From Flavobacteriaceae bacterium (GTDB lineage Bacteria > Bacteroidota > Bacteroidia > Flavobacteriales > Flavobacteriaceae), in NCBI GenBank assembly GCA_024762795.1, contig JANTGS010000005.1, positions 1 to 62,471 on the forward strand: a DNA stretch of 62,471 nt, written 5' to 3'. Shown here one piece after another: positions 1-9,377 of the stretch (position 1 is the stretch's first letter; each line of letters begins with the position of its first letter). The notes under the pieces were generated by a model. It was not told the origin of the DNA, made no database searches, and saw only the letters and a list, made by a program, of their open reading frames with translations. A program made the translations under genes and the position numbers.

Positions 1-84
1 ATAACTTTAAATATAAATTTTGATTAGATAAAAATTATTGTAAATTTAAACGATAAAGATAATATAAATACCAATTAAACGCTT

Positions 85-1593
85 ATGCCGATTCCATTAT
101 TTAACACGGTAGTTTCGTGGATGCTAAAAAAAAGAAAGTATCAGATCGATATGTTTATTGACAACCCTGTAGACGTGCAAAATGAAGTTTTGTACAGTCT
201 GCTCAATAAAGCCAGATATACAGAGATAGGGAAAAAGTATAAATTTAAATCGATTAAGGATTATAATTCATTTAGAAATAATGTTCCGATAAAAAAGTAT
301 GAGAGTATAGAGCCTATGATAGAAAGAGCCCGTAAAGGAGAAGAAAATATCTTCTGGCCCACCAAAATCAAATGGTTTGCGAAATCAAGCGGAACTACCA
401 ATTCTAAGAGTAAGTTTATTCCTGTGAGTGACGAGGCTTTGGAAGACTGCCATATGAAAGGAGGTAAAGATATGCTTTGTTTGTATATCAATAACAATGA
501 AAATACCGAGATGTTTAAAGGAAAAGCATTGGGCCTGGGCGGTAGCCATTCAGTACATGAAGATAGTAAAACTTATTACGGTGATCTTTCGGCCATTCTT
601 ATTGATAATATGCCTTTTTGGGCAGATCTTACCTCTGCCATGAGTCAGAAAACCGCTCTGATGAGCGAATGGGAGGCCAAGATGGATGCCATCATCAGTG
701 AAACACTGGATGAAGATATTACGAGTCTGGCCGGTGTACCTTCCTGGATGCTCGTTTTGTTAAACAGAATACTGGAAAAGACCGGTAAGAAGAATATTCT
801 TGAAGTATGGCCAAACCTGGAAGTGTTCTTCCACGGAGGTGTAAATTTTAATCCCTACAGAGAGCAGTATAAAAAGCTGATACCCAGTGACAAATTCAAG
901 TATTATGAAACTTATAATGCTTCTGAAGGATTTTTTGCTATTCAGGACAGGAACAATTCTAATGAACTGCTCCTGATGCTGGATTATGGTATTTTTTATG
1001 AATTTATTCCTATGGACCGGTATCAGGAGGAAGATTCAGAAGCCATCTCCTTAAAAGATGTGGAACTCGATAAAAACTATGCTATTGTGATTACGACTAA
1101 CTCAGGTTTATGGAGGTACTTGATTGGAGATACGGTAAAGTTTACAAGTCTGGATCCATACAGGATCAGAATTACAGGAAGAACCAAGCATTTTATCAAT
1201 GTTTTTGGAGAAGAATTGATTGTGGACAATGCAGAAGAAGCATTAAAAAAAGCCTGTGAAAAAACCGGAAGTGAAATTCTGGAATATACGGTTGCTCCTG
1301 TGTTTATGAAAGGAAAAAAGAATGGAGCACATGAGTGGGTTATAGAATTTAGCAATCCGCCGGAGAATCAGGAAGATTTTACAAAAATCCTCGATGAAGC
1401 ATTAAAAAATATAAATTCGGACTATGAGGCCAAACGATATAATGATATGACCCTTTCCATACCAAAAGTTCACAAAGCAAGAACGGGTCTTTTTTACGAT
1501 TGGCTTAAAAAGAAAAATAAACTCGGCGGACAACATAAAGTGCCAAGAATGAGTAATTCACGTGATTTTCTTGAAGAATTGCTGGAGATGTGA
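85..1593 (+). CDS. GH3 auxin-responsive promoter family protein (acyl-adenylate-forming fold)
   Basis: 502 residues, the usual length for bacterial members of the GH3 family. Plant GH3 enzymes adenylate a carboxylic acid and join it to an amino acid; the substrate of the bacterial proteins is not known. Visible features are the nucleotide-loop signature SSGTT at residues 101-105, an acceptor-side YNASEG motif near residue 280, and a C-terminal hinge segment with RITGRTKHFINVFGEE that resembles the A8 region of adenylating enzymes. No signal peptide is present, so a cytoplasmic location is expected. It is a single gene, convergent with the polyprenyl synthetase gene 110 bases downstream. Assignment to the family is firm, the reaction is not. 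Confidence 0.85.
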   Translation: MPIPLFNTVVSWMLKKRKYQIDMFIDNPVDVQNEVLYSLLNKARYTEIGKKYKFKSIKDYNSFRNNVPIKKYESIEPMIERARKGEENIFWPTKIKWFAKSSGTTNSKSKFIPVSDEALEDCHMKGGKDMLCLYINNNENTEMFKGKALGLGGSHSVHEDSKTYYGDLSAILIDNMPFWADLTSAMSQKTALMSEWEAKMDAIISETLDEDITSLAGVPSWMLVLLNRILEKTGKKNILEVWPNLEVFFHGGVNFNPYREQYKKLIPSDKFKYYETYNASEGFFAIQDRNNSNELLLMLDYGIFYEFIPMDRYQEEDSEAISLKDVELDKNYAIVITTNSGLWRYLIGDTVKFTSLDPYRIRITGRTKHFINVFGEELIVDNAEEALKKACEKTGSEILEYTVAPVFMKGKKNGAHEWVIEFSNPPENQEDFTKILDEALKNINSDYEAKRYNDMTLSIPKVHKARTGLFYDWLKKKNKLGGQHKVPRMSNSRDFLEELLEM

Positions 1594-1703
1594 GAATGAT
1601 TTAAAATTCAAAATTTAATATTTGAAATCTGAACAGAATAACAACAAACTCAAAACAAAAAACAGTTATTTCAGCAATACATCATTTTTACCGCAGCAAA
1701 ATA

Positions 1704-2681
1704 CTACTTTTCTCTTTCTATCACATAATTTACCATAGTGATCAAAGATCTTTTATAGGGGGAATCCTGATAATCTTTAAGGATCTTTAGGGCTTTATGC
1801 TGATATTCTTTCATTTTTTCTATGGTATATTCAATGCCTCCGTGTTGTTTTACAAAAGCGATCACTTCTTTAACCCTTTTTTTATCCTTGTTATGATTTT
1901 TCACCGAATTGATCAGCCATTTTCGGTCCTTTTTTGACACATGATTCAGGGTGTAGATCAGGGGCAGGGTCATTTTTTGTTCCTTGATATCTATTCCGGT
2001 GGGTTTCCCGATCTTATCATCGGTATAATCAAACAGGTCATCTTTGATCTGGAAAGCAATTCCGATCAATTCACCAAAAAGTCGCATTTTTTCAACTTCT
2101 CTGGCTTCGGAATTTACCGAAGCAGCTCCAATGGCAGTACAGGCAGCGATAAGTGTGGCTGTTTTTTTCTTGATGATATCAAAATATACTTCTTCAGTAA
2201 TATTGAGCTGGCGGGCTTTTTCTATCTGCAGAAGCTCCCCTTCACTCATTTCTCTTACGGCTACGGAAATATGTTTCAGGATATCAAAATCGTCATTGTC
2301 AATAGATAAAAGCAGTCCTTTGGAAAGTAGGTAATCCCCAACCAAGACTGCAATCTTATTCTTCCACAGAGCATTCAGTGAAAAGAAACCCCTGCGGCGG
2401 TTACTATCATCCACCACATCATCGTGAACCAGGGTAGCGGTATGGATTAGTTCAATAATGGCGGCCCCACGGTAAGTTCGCTCTTTGAAATCGCCGTTGG
2501 AAACCATTTTGGCCACGAGAAAAACAAACATCGGACGCATTTGTTTCCCTTTTCGTCTTACGATATAATGTGTAATCCGGTTTAATAAAGGAACACTGGA
2601 AACCATGGAAGCTTTAAACTTTTGTTCAAAGAATTCCATCTCATTCAGGATAGGTTCTTTTATTTGTTCTACTGTTTTCAA
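1704..2681 (-). CDS. Trans-polyprenyl diphosphate synthase (octaprenyl type, quinone side chain)
   Basis: 325 residues. Elongates allylic diphosphates with isopentenyl diphosphate to make the polyprenyl tail of the respiratory quinone. The two Asp-rich motifs are visible: DDVVD at residues 87-91, which binds the allylic diphosphate, and DDLFD at 214-218, which binds IPP. The KGKQMRP segment (residues 44-50) is the usual N-terminal substrate-binding site. Length and motifs fit the IspB/HepT-like class; the chain length cannot be read with certainty. It is monocistronic by spacing, with convergent GH3 on one side and a 308-base spacer before glnS on the other. Confidence 0.9.
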   Translation of the reverse strand: MKTVEQIKEPILNEMEFFEQKFKASMVSSVPLLNRITHYIVRRKGKQMRPMFVFLVAKMVSNGDFKERTYRGAAIIELIHTATLVHDDVVDDSNRRRGFFSLNALWKNKIAVLVGDYLLSKGLLLSIDNDDFDILKHISVAVREMSEGELLQIEKARQLNITEEVYFDIIKKKTATLIAACTAIGAASVNSEAREVEKMRLFGELIGIAFQIKDDLFDYTDDKIGKPTGIDIKEQKMTLPLIYTLNHVSKKDRKWLINSVKNHNKDKKRVKEVIAFVKQHGGIEYTIEKMKEYQHKALKILKDYQDSPYKRSLITMVNYVIEREK

Positions 2682-2989
2682 GGGGTATCTGCAAATTTGA
2701 TGCTAATGTAATAAAATAGGTGGAATTTTGAAGTAGGTAATTTAGATTTCTAAATTTATGCGCTTAGGCTTTACACTATATAATGATTTAATGCTTTAAA
2801 GCTGAAATACTTTAATTTTATATCAAAAATTCCTCTTTTATCAGACCCTCAATCTCAGATTTATTTTAACCACTATGAGCAAGAAGGTTTTGTACGAAAT
2901 AGATATAAAAACAAGCTGAAATATTAAATATTAAATATTGAATTTTAAATTATCTTCTACCTTCCGCCTTCTGCCTTCCGCCTTTTATC
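2682..2989. other. 308-base intergenic region with low-complexity repeats
   Basis: No gene is recognised here. The part next to glnS contains two imperfect 14-base pyrimidine-rich repeats, TACCTTCCGCCTTC (2958-2971) and TGCCTTCCGCCTTT (2972-2985), preceded by an AT-rich stretch with repeated ATTAAAT units (about 2920-2950). The rest is AT-rich. It presumably contains the promoter of the polyprenyl synthetase gene and the 3' end of glnS. Confidence 0.5.
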
Positions 2990-4678
2990 TCACCCCTTCT
3001 TTTGCATCTTTGCCCAGGAATCTCTTAATGGAACGGTTCGGTTGAAAACCAGATTTTCTACAGTGGAGTCATCATCAATATTGAAATAACCCAGGCGCTG
3101 GAACTGGAATCGATCACCGGTTTTTGCGGTCTTTAAGCTCGGTTCCACAAAGGTATTTTTGTTGATCTTTAATGAATCCGGATTGATAAAGTCTTTAAAA
3201 TCCACATCCTTATAGCTGTCAGGAGCTTCATCGGTAAACAATCTGTCGTAAAGTCTTACCTCAGCTTTTACCGCATGTTTAATCGATACCCAGTGGATGG
3301 TTCCCTTTACTTTACGCATACTGGCTTCAGTACCACTTCCACTTTTTGAATCTTTATCATAGGTACAGTGGATCTCAAGAATCTTACCCTCTTCATCTTT
3401 TACAACCGAGTTGGCTTTGATGATATAAGCATTCTTTAAACGCACTTCTTTATCGAGTTTTAGTCGAAAGAATTTTTTATTGGCCTGCTCTCTAAAATCT
3501 TCTCTTTCGATATAAAGTTCTCTTGAAAAGGGGACTTCACGACTTCCGGCATTTTCATCTTCGGGATTATTCTCTGCGATCAGGATCTCTTCCTGATCTT
3601 CAGGGTAATTAGTTATGACTACTTTTACAGGATCGAGAACAGCCATCACTCTTGGTGCTATTTTGTTAAGTTCCTGGCGTACATGAAATTCGAGTAAAGC
3701 GATATCCGTAACATTATCTCTTTTTGCAATTCCGGCGGTTTCACTAAAATCAACTATCGAGCCGGGAGTATAACCTCTTCTTCTGAGTCCGGAAATGGTT
3801 GGCATTCGCGGATCATCCCATCCGTTAACATAACCTTCTTCTACCAGTTGTAACAACTTACGTTTGCTCATTACAGTATAACTGATATTTCTTCGGGCAA
3901 ATTCTCTTTGTTTTGGGCGTAATTTTTCCGGATCGTAAACCTGGTCTAAAAACCAGTTGTAAAGTTCGCGGTGGTGTTTAAACTCGAGAGTACAAAGTGA
4001 ATGAGAGATTTGCTCAATATAGTCGGATTCTCCATGGGTCCAGTCGTACATCGGATAAATATTCCATTCACTTCCGGTACGGTGGTGTGATTTCTTTAAG
4101 ATACGATACATGATCGGATCACGCATCAGCATATTGGTATGTGCCATATCGATCTTTGCTCTGAGGATGTGTTCTCCTTCTTCAAACTCACCGTTCTTCA
4201 TTTTAGTAAAAAGATCAAGGTTCTCTTCAACAGTACGATCACGGAACGGACTGTCGGTACCGGGTTGGGTAGGCGTACCTTTTTGCCGGGCTACTTCTTC
4301 TGAGGTTTGTGAATCAACATAGGCTTTTCCATCTTTGATCATTTTGATGGCCCAGTTGTACAGTTGCATAAAATAATCGGAGGAATACAGCTCTTTATCC
4401 CACTTAAAACCAAGCCACTGGATATCTTTTTTGATGGCATCTACATATTCCTGTTCTTCTTTGGTCGGATTGGTATCGTCAAAACGGAGATTTACCGGAG
4501 CATTGTACTTTAAACCGAGTCCGAAATTTAAACATATCGAAGCAGCGTGTCCTATATGCAGATATCCGTTGGGTTCGGGAGGAAATCTGAACCGTAATTT
4601 TGAGGTTTCGAGTCCGTTGGCCAGATCTTCTTCAATGATCTGTTCTATAAAATTCAGTGATCTTTTTTCTTCTGTCAT
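2990..4678 (-). CDS. glnS: Glutaminyl-tRNA synthetase
   Basis: 562 residues, close to the E. coli enzyme. Class I synthetase charging tRNA-Gln with glutamine. The ATP-binding HIGH motif is in the segment PPEPNGYLHIGHA (residues 32-44), the KMSKS-type loop appears as VMSKRKL, and the C-terminal anticodon-binding beta-barrels are present (about residues 340-550). The family signature RFPPEPNG separates it from GltX. ATG at 4678 is the only sensible start, with MTEEKRSLNFIE leading directly into the conserved region. It is transcribed alone: 87 bases separate it from mgtE, which lies upstream of it on this strand. Confidence 0.96.
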   Translation of the reverse strand: MTEEKRSLNFIEQIIEEDLANGLETSKLRFRFPPEPNGYLHIGHAASICLNFGLGLKYNAPVNLRFDDTNPTKEEQEYVDAIKKDIQWLGFKWDKELYSSDYFMQLYNWAIKMIKDGKAYVDSQTSEEVARQKGTPTQPGTDSPFRDRTVEENLDLFTKMKNGEFEEGEHILRAKIDMAHTNMLMRDPIMYRILKKSHHRTGSEWNIYPMYDWTHGESDYIEQISHSLCTLEFKHHRELYNWFLDQVYDPEKLRPKQREFARRNISYTVMSKRKLLQLVEEGYVNGWDDPRMPTISGLRRRGYTPGSIVDFSETAGIAKRDNVTDIALLEFHVRQELNKIAPRVMAVLDPVKVVITNYPEDQEEILIAENNPEDENAGSREVPFSRELYIEREDFREQANKKFFRLKLDKEVRLKNAYIIKANSVVKDEEGKILEIHCTYDKDSKSGSGTEASMRKVKGTIHWVSIKHAVKAEVRLYDRLFTDEAPDSYKDVDFKDFINPDSLKINKNTFVEPSLKTAKTGDRFQFQRLGYFNIDDDSTVENLVFNRTVPLRDSWAKMQKKG

Positions 4679-4765
4679 CTTTGTATAAATAAAACGGTAA
4701 AATTAAGGAAAAAATGATGGATTGAAATATAAATAAAGATATTTGTAAGTTGTTCATCAGGAGAT

Positions 4766-6133
4766 CTAAAACCCTAAAATAATCTTTGCAATATAAAAAA
4801 AGATAAAAAGCCCGAAGATATCATTACTGGTGGTAATAAAGGGTCCGGTAGCTACCGCAGGGTCTATCCCTTTTTTATCCAGCATCAGGGGGACAAAAGT
4901 TCCGATCAGTGAGGCAAGTATGATCACAGTAATAAGAGATATCGCTACAGTAACAGCCATTTTAAAACTAAAACCCACAATAATTTTATCGAGGACAAAA
5001 TAACTGATGATCAATAGGATGATGGCCAAAACAATTCCGTTGATCAGGCTCATACTGATCTCTTTTAAAAGTCGTTTCCACATAGATCCCTTAAGAGTGC
5101 CGTTGGCAAGGGCCTGAACCACAATAGCCGAAGATTGTACACCAACATTTCCTGCTGTAGCAGCGATAAGCGGTGTGAAAAAGAACAGGGTAGCGTATTT
5201 ATTCAGAGCTCCATTAAAATTACTTAAAATGCTAACACTGATAAATCCTCCAAAAAGTGCAATGATCAGCCAGGGTAGGCGGGCCTTGATCAGTTCTACG
5301 ATCGAGTCATCTGCTTCAACATCCTCGGTGATCCCTGCAGCCATCTGATAATCTTTTTCTGCTTCCTCCTTGATAAAATCTACAATATCATCAATGGTAA
5401 TCCGGCCTTGCAAGCGCTTTTCATCGTCAACAACGGGAATCGCTTCCAGGTCGTATTTTTGCATGATCTGTGCTACTTCTTCAGCTTTGTCGTTTACATT
5501 CACATAGTCAACCTTCGGAATATAAACATCAGAAATATGTGCTTTTGAGGAAGCTATAAGCAGATCTTTTAACGATAGTCGTCCTTTAAGTATACTATCA
5601 TCATCCACCACATAGATAGAATGAACACGGGTCACTTCATTGGCCTGAGCACGCATTTCCTTGATGCATTTTGGGATGGTCCAGTTTTCATTTACCCTGA
5701 TCAATTCTTTTGCCATTAAACTGCCTGCCGTACCTTCTTTGTATTGTAAGAGATCAACAATATCCTTTTTATGCTCATCATCTTCGATCTCCGACATTAC
5801 TTCCGATAACCTTTCGGTAGGAAGTTCTGCAATAATATCAGCAGCATCATCGGTATCCATTTCATCGATCTCATCTGCAATCTCTTCAGCGGAAAGATTT
5901 TGCAATATCTTCTCCCGGTCATCTTCATCGATCTCCAGCAAAGCCTCGGCAGTTTTTTCACTATCGAGTAATTTTACCAGATAGGTGCCGTCTTCCACAT
6001 TGAGTTCATCAATGACATCAGCAATGTCTGCCGGGTGTTCTTCTGACAGCAGGTGTAAAATATCTCTGTCCCTCTCCGAACGGATAAGGGTTTCAATATT
6101 TTCCAGAAATTCTTTGCTAATCTCTACTGCCAT
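4766..6133 (-). CDS. mgtE: Magnesium transporter MgtE
   Basis: 455 residues. A homodimeric Mg2+ channel of the inner membrane whose cytosolic part senses magnesium. Domain order is an N-terminal superhelical MgtE_N domain rich in Asp and Glu (about 1-130), two CBS domains (about 135-255), then five transmembrane helices from about 285 to the end. The helix containing AGNVGVQSS and the acidic residues near the last helices match the ion pore of the family. The start overlaps the 3' end of rsmA by 17 bases, so the two are co-transcribed and probably translationally coupled. Confidence 0.94.
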   Translation of the reverse strand: MAVEISKEFLENIETLIRSERDRDILHLLSEEHPADIADVIDELNVEDGTYLVKLLDSEKTAEALLEIDEDDREKILQNLSAEEIADEIDEMDTDDAADIIAELPTERLSEVMSEIEDDEHKKDIVDLLQYKEGTAGSLMAKELIRVNENWTIPKCIKEMRAQANEVTRVHSIYVVDDDSILKGRLSLKDLLIASSKAHISDVYIPKVDYVNVNDKAEEVAQIMQKYDLEAIPVVDDEKRLQGRITIDDIVDFIKEEAEKDYQMAAGITEDVEADDSIVELIKARLPWLIIALFGGFISVSILSNFNGALNKYATLFFFTPLIAATAGNVGVQSSAIVVQALANGTLKGSMWKRLLKEISMSLINGIVLAIILLIISYFVLDKIIVGFSFKMAVTVAISLITVIILASLIGTFVPLMLDKKGIDPAVATGPFITTSNDIFGLFIFFYIAKIILGF

Positions 6134-6899
6134 CGTTTTCGATGCTTTGGGTTAATGTAATGAATTGCGAAACAGATAATTGTTCCGGACGTTTGACAAA
6201 GATACTATCTTCTCTTAACTTATCGCTAAGTTGCAAGGATTTTAAACTGTTACGTAGCGTTTTTCTTCTCTGATTAAAAGCTGTTTTTACAACTTTAAAA
6301 AAAAGATCTTCATCAACAGGTAAATTATAATCTTCTTTCCGGGTAAGTCGGATGACTCCTGAATCAACTTTGGGTGGCGGATTAAAAACCGAGGGAGGTA
6401 CAGTAAACAGGTATTCCGCATCGTAAAAAGCCTGGGTCAGTACCGATAAGATACCATAGGTTTTGCTACCCTCCTTAGTGGTAATTCTTTGTGCTACTTC
6501 TTTTTGGAACATACCACTGAGTTCAGGAATCTGTTCTTTGTGTTTCAGTATTTTAAAGATGATCTGAGTGGAAATATTGTATGGAAAATTGCCAATAATG
6601 GCAAAAGCTTTGCCCTTAAAAAGCTGATTCAGATCGGCCTTTAAAAAATCTTTATCGATGATGCGTTTATCCAGCTCTAAAAAGTGCACTTTAAGATAAT
6701 CGATCGATTCTTTATCGATCTCTATAACTGAAGTGGTGTAATCTTTTTTTAGCAGATATTTGGTCAGCACTCCCATGCCGGGACCTATTTCAAGTACATA
6801 TTCATAATTATTTCCCTGCAGACTGTCAGCGATCTTTGATGCTATATTTTCATCTTTCAGAAAATGTTGTCCGAGATGTTTTTTGGCCCTTACTGTCAT
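6117..6899 (-). CDS. rsmA: 16S rRNA dimethyladenosine transferase RsmA (KsgA)
   Basis: Dimethylates A1518 and A1519 in helix 45 of 16S rRNA during 30S maturation. From the chosen start the protein is 260 residues and begins [14 protein letters not shown], the classic KsgA N-terminus. The SAM-binding loop is [11 protein letters not shown] and the catalytic N(L/F)PY motif is NFPYNIS. A longer reading up to 6983 exists, but it would run into the DUF4286 gene and adds residues atypical of the family; a second plausible start is the ATG at 6908, which overlaps the upstream stop codon. It lies in a tight run DUF4286-rsmA-mgtE. Confidence 0.94.
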   Translation of the reverse strand: MTVRAKKHLGQHFLKDENIASKIADSLQGNNYEYVLEIGPGMGVLTKYLLKKDYTTSVIEIDKESIDYLKVHFLELDKRIIDKDFLKADLNQLFKGKAFAIIGNFPYNISTQIIFKILKHKEQIPELSGMFQKEVAQRITTKEGSKTYGILSVLTQAFYDAEYLFTVPPSVFNPPPKVDSGVIRLTRKEDYNLPVDEDLFFKVVKTAFNQRRKTLRNSLKSLQLSDKLREDSIFVKRPEQLSVSQFITLTQSIENDGSRD

Positions 6900-6900
6900 T

Positions 6901-7224
6901 TTATTCATCTTTAAGGAATTCTTCAACAATTTCGAGCTCGGTTCTGAAAACCACGAATTTTCCGGCAAATAATTTTTGAGCATCTGCTCTTAATCTGTCC
7001 GCATCTTCAAGATAATATCTGTCAAGCAATTCTTTTGATTCTGCTGTATATTGAACTGCATAGGTTATTCCGCCCATTTCTTCATTGATCATCACTCTGC
7101 TGATCATGGCCTTTTTAAACTTTCCTGTGGCCAGCATTTCAGGTATATGTACCTTCTTCATCCAGCTAAGCCATTCTTTGTGAGCGCTTTCCTCAATATT
7201 TACGGTGACATTATAAAGGTACAT
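6901..7224 (-). CDS. DUF4286 family small protein
   Basis: 107 residues from the ATG at 7224 ([12 protein letters not shown]). The reading frame extends further upstream to 7308, but the additional residues look like non-coding AT-rich sequence. Bacteroidota proteins of this length and sequence belong to DUF4286, with a ferredoxin-like fold related to Dabb/EthD stress-response dimers; the function is unknown. There is no signal peptide. Its stop lies 2 bases from the rsmA start, so it is the first gene of a rsmA-mgtE operon. Family assignment is from recall of the conserved N-terminus and the context beside rsmA. Confidence 0.8.
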   Translation of the reverse strand: MYLYNVTVNIEESAHKEWLSWMKKVHIPEMLATGKFKKAMISRVMINEEMGGITYAVQYTAESKELLDRYYLEDADRLRADAQKLFAGKFVVFRTELEIVEEFLKDE

Positions 7225-7312
7225 AAGGCTTATGTTTATTAAAAAATTAGTTATAAAAAATAAAGTTTTGATTATAAATAACCAAAACTTTAAATTGTTT
7301 TTAAACATGAAA

Positions 7313-8383
7313 TTATTTTACTTCAAAACGCCATCCAAATTTATCATCGGCACGGTTGTACTGAATATCGGTAATACGTTTTTTGAGTCTTGAAGCATAA
7401 TCATTTTTAATTTCGGGTAATTCATAATCGGTATCCTCAAAACCAAATCCTGAAATAGGAGAAATGATCGCAGCGGTTCCGGCACCAAACATCTCATTTA
7501 ATTCCCCTTTCTTCTGAGCTTCGATTAGTTCCTTTACAGTAAATTTTCTAACCTCTACAGGAATTCCTTCGTCTTTGGCTATATCGATCAGACTTTTCCT
7601 GGTAATTCCATCGAGTATTCTTTCACTCTTAGGGGCAGTCATTAAAGTATCACCTATCCTGACAAAAATATTCATAGCTCCGGCTTCTTCAATATACTGA
7701 TGGGTTGCATCATCGGTCCAGATCACCTGCTGATAGCCTTGCTGGATAGCCTTTTGAGTAGGGAAAAATGACCCGCCGTAATTTCCTCCTGCTTTGGCGT
7801 AACCAACTCCGCCATTGGCAGCACGTGAATAATACTGCTCTATTTTCACTTTGATCCTTTTGCTGAAATAGAGTCCAGAAGGAGCGCAGATAATGATAAA
7901 TTTATATGCATCTGATGCCGATGCGTGAACACCATGTCCGGTAGCAATAACAAACGGGCGAATATACAACGAACTGCCATCTGTTGTGGGAATCCAGTCT
8001 TTTTCAAGTTTTAAAAGTTCACTAAGGCCTTTCATAAAATAGTCTTCCGGAAACTCAGGAATGGCAAGTCTTTGGGAAGAAATGTTCATTCGTTTCTGGT
8101 TTTCAAGTGGACGAAATAAAAATATTTTCCCTTCATCATCTTTATAAGCTTTCATTCCCTCAAAAACCGACTGTCCGTAGTGGAAGATCTTCGAAGAAGG
8201 ATCCAGACAGATATTCTGATAAGGCATGATCTCGGGTTGCTGCCATTTACCATCTTTATAGTCGCATACAAACATATGATCGGTAAAAACCTGACCGAAT
8301 GGTAAATTGCCAAAATCGACATTTCCTATATTACTTTGCTTTGTCTTTGTGATTTTAATTTCTGGTGATTTGTCTGTATTCAT
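7313..8383 (-). CDS. ilvE: Branched-chain amino acid aminotransferase
   Basis: About 356 residues from the ATG at 8383 (MNTDKSPEIKI); a frame-extending ATG exists at 8404. A PLP enzyme of fold type IV that interconverts valine, leucine and isoleucine with their 2-oxo acids. The length and the segments LDPSSKIFHYGQSVFEGMKAY, GYAKAGGNYGGSFFPTQ (containing the PLP lysine) and GTAAIISP match the eukaryote-like BCAT class typical of Bacteroidota. Transcribed in reverse, 88 bases upstream of the DUF4286 gene. A TAATTTTG box at 8402-8409 on the reverse strand is a possible -7 element. Confidence 0.93.
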   Translation of the reverse strand: MNTDKSPEIKITKTKQSNIGNVDFGNLPFGQVFTDHMFVCDYKDGKWQQPEIMPYQNICLDPSSKIFHYGQSVFEGMKAYKDDEGKIFLFRPLENQKRMNISSQRLAIPEFPEDYFMKGLSELLKLEKDWIPTTDGSSLYIRPFVIATGHGVHASASDAYKFIIICAPSGLYFSKRIKVKIEQYYSRAANGGVGYAKAGGNYGGSFFPTQKAIQQGYQQVIWTDDATHQYIEEAGAMNIFVRIGDTLMTAPKSERILDGITRKSLIDIAKDEGIPVEVRKFTVKELIEAQKKGELNEMFGAGTAAIISPISGFGFEDTDYELPEIKNDYASRLKKRITDIQYNRADDKFGWRFEVK

Positions 8384-8542
8384 AGGGCATGATATTTTGA
8401 ACAAAATTACTGAAAAATACTTAAATTAAACAGGATATTTTTTAATATTTCCCAATGCATTAACGCTTAATCTCTTTAATATTATTAAATTTATAATTTA
8501 AAACCAATACTATATTTTGAGCATTTATTTTTTAACAGTATT

Positions 8543-9214
8543 ATGAAGAGAGAGATCATTATTACTTCCGATGGTTCATCGAGTATTTATTTGCCGGAAT
8601 GGGATGAGCCTTACCATTCTAAACACGGCGCTATTCAGGAAGCTTATCATGTTTTTATAATGAATGGCTTGGAATATTTTAAAGGAAAAGAAAAGTTGTC
8701 AATTCTTGAGATTGGCTTCGGAACAGGGCTCAACGCTTTTATTACTTTTATCGAATCACAAAAAAGAAATGTTCAAATTAAATACACCGGAGTGGAAGCC
8801 TATCCGGTTTTGCCGGAAGAGGTAAAACAACTGAATTACGTTGAGCAACTTCAGGCAAAAGGAATGGGACAGGTTTTTAAAAAAATGCATACTGCTCCCT
8901 GGGAAAAGGCCAATGAAATTTCTAAAGATTTTAAACTTATAAAACAAGAAAAATCTTTTTTGCAGGTCGATGATAATAACTTATATGACCTGATCTATTT
9001 TGATGCTTTCGGTCCGGATAAACAACCTGAATTGTGGTCGCCAAAAATATTTGAAAAGATGTTTTTATCTTTAAAAGATCAAGGAATTTTAGTAACTTAC
9101 TCAGCTAAAGGAAGTGTACGCCGGGCCCTGCAAAGTGCAGGTTTTGTTGTAGAAAGATTGCCCGGGCCACCGGGGAAAAGAGAAATGATGAGAGCGATTA
9201 AAAAAAGTATTTAA
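8543..9214 (+). CDS. mnmD: tRNA (mnm5s2U34)-methyltransferase MnmD
   Basis: 223 residues. Stand-alone equivalent of the methyltransferase half of MnmC: it methylates nm5s2U to mnm5s2U at the wobble position of some tRNAs using SAM. The SAM loop EIGFGTGLNAF (about 58-68) and the DAFGPDKQPELW motif (near residue 155, DxFxPxxxPELW) define the DUF752/MnmC N-terminal family. No oxidoreductase domain is fused, as is normal for this group. It is the first gene of a forward run that continues with a small membrane protein and an aminotransferase. Confidence 0.92.
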   Translation: MKREIIITSDGSSSIYLPEWDEPYHSKHGAIQEAYHVFIMNGLEYFKGKEKLSILEIGFGTGLNAFITFIESQKRNVQIKYTGVEAYPVLPEEVKQLNYVEQLQAKGMGQVFKKMHTAPWEKANEISKDFKLIKQEKSFLQVDDNNLYDLIYFDAFGPDKQPELWSPKIFEKMFLSLKDQGILVTYSAKGSVRRALQSAGFVVERLPGPPGKREMMRAIKKSI

Positions 9215-9231
9215 CTGATTAAATTATAATT

Positions 9232-9360
9232 GTGGCAGAACCAAGATTTGTAAAACGGAAAAAACCCAACAACAAACGCCTGATCATTTTGCTGGTTGTT
9301 TTGGTGATATTTGTACTGACTTATTTTTATCTGGATGAGATCCTGGAAGCTTTTGCTTAA
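9232..9360 (+). CDS. Small single-pass membrane protein (42 residues)
   Basis: A 42-residue frame beginning GTG at 9232 and ending TAA at 9358-9360. It encodes MAEPRFVKRKKPNN, a basic cytoplasmic stretch, followed by one strongly hydrophobic helix of about 17 residues (from LIILLVV to YFYL) and a short acidic tail (DEILEAFA). The positive-inside layout predicts an N-in inner-membrane anchor. It sits 17 bases after mnmD and 17 bases before the aminotransferase gene, so it fills the space in an operon-like way. Function unknown; the composition and placement argue that it is real. Confidence 0.65.
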   Translation: MAEPRFVKRKKPNNKRLIILLVVLVIFVLTYFYLDEILEAFA

Positions 9361-9377
9361 ACCTTTAATAAGCATTT

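Noticed and set aside
6900-6983. N-terminal extension of rsmA to 6983
   Set aside because: It overlaps the DUF4286 coding sequence and adds 28 residues not found in KsgA proteins; the start at 6899 gives the canonical N-terminus.
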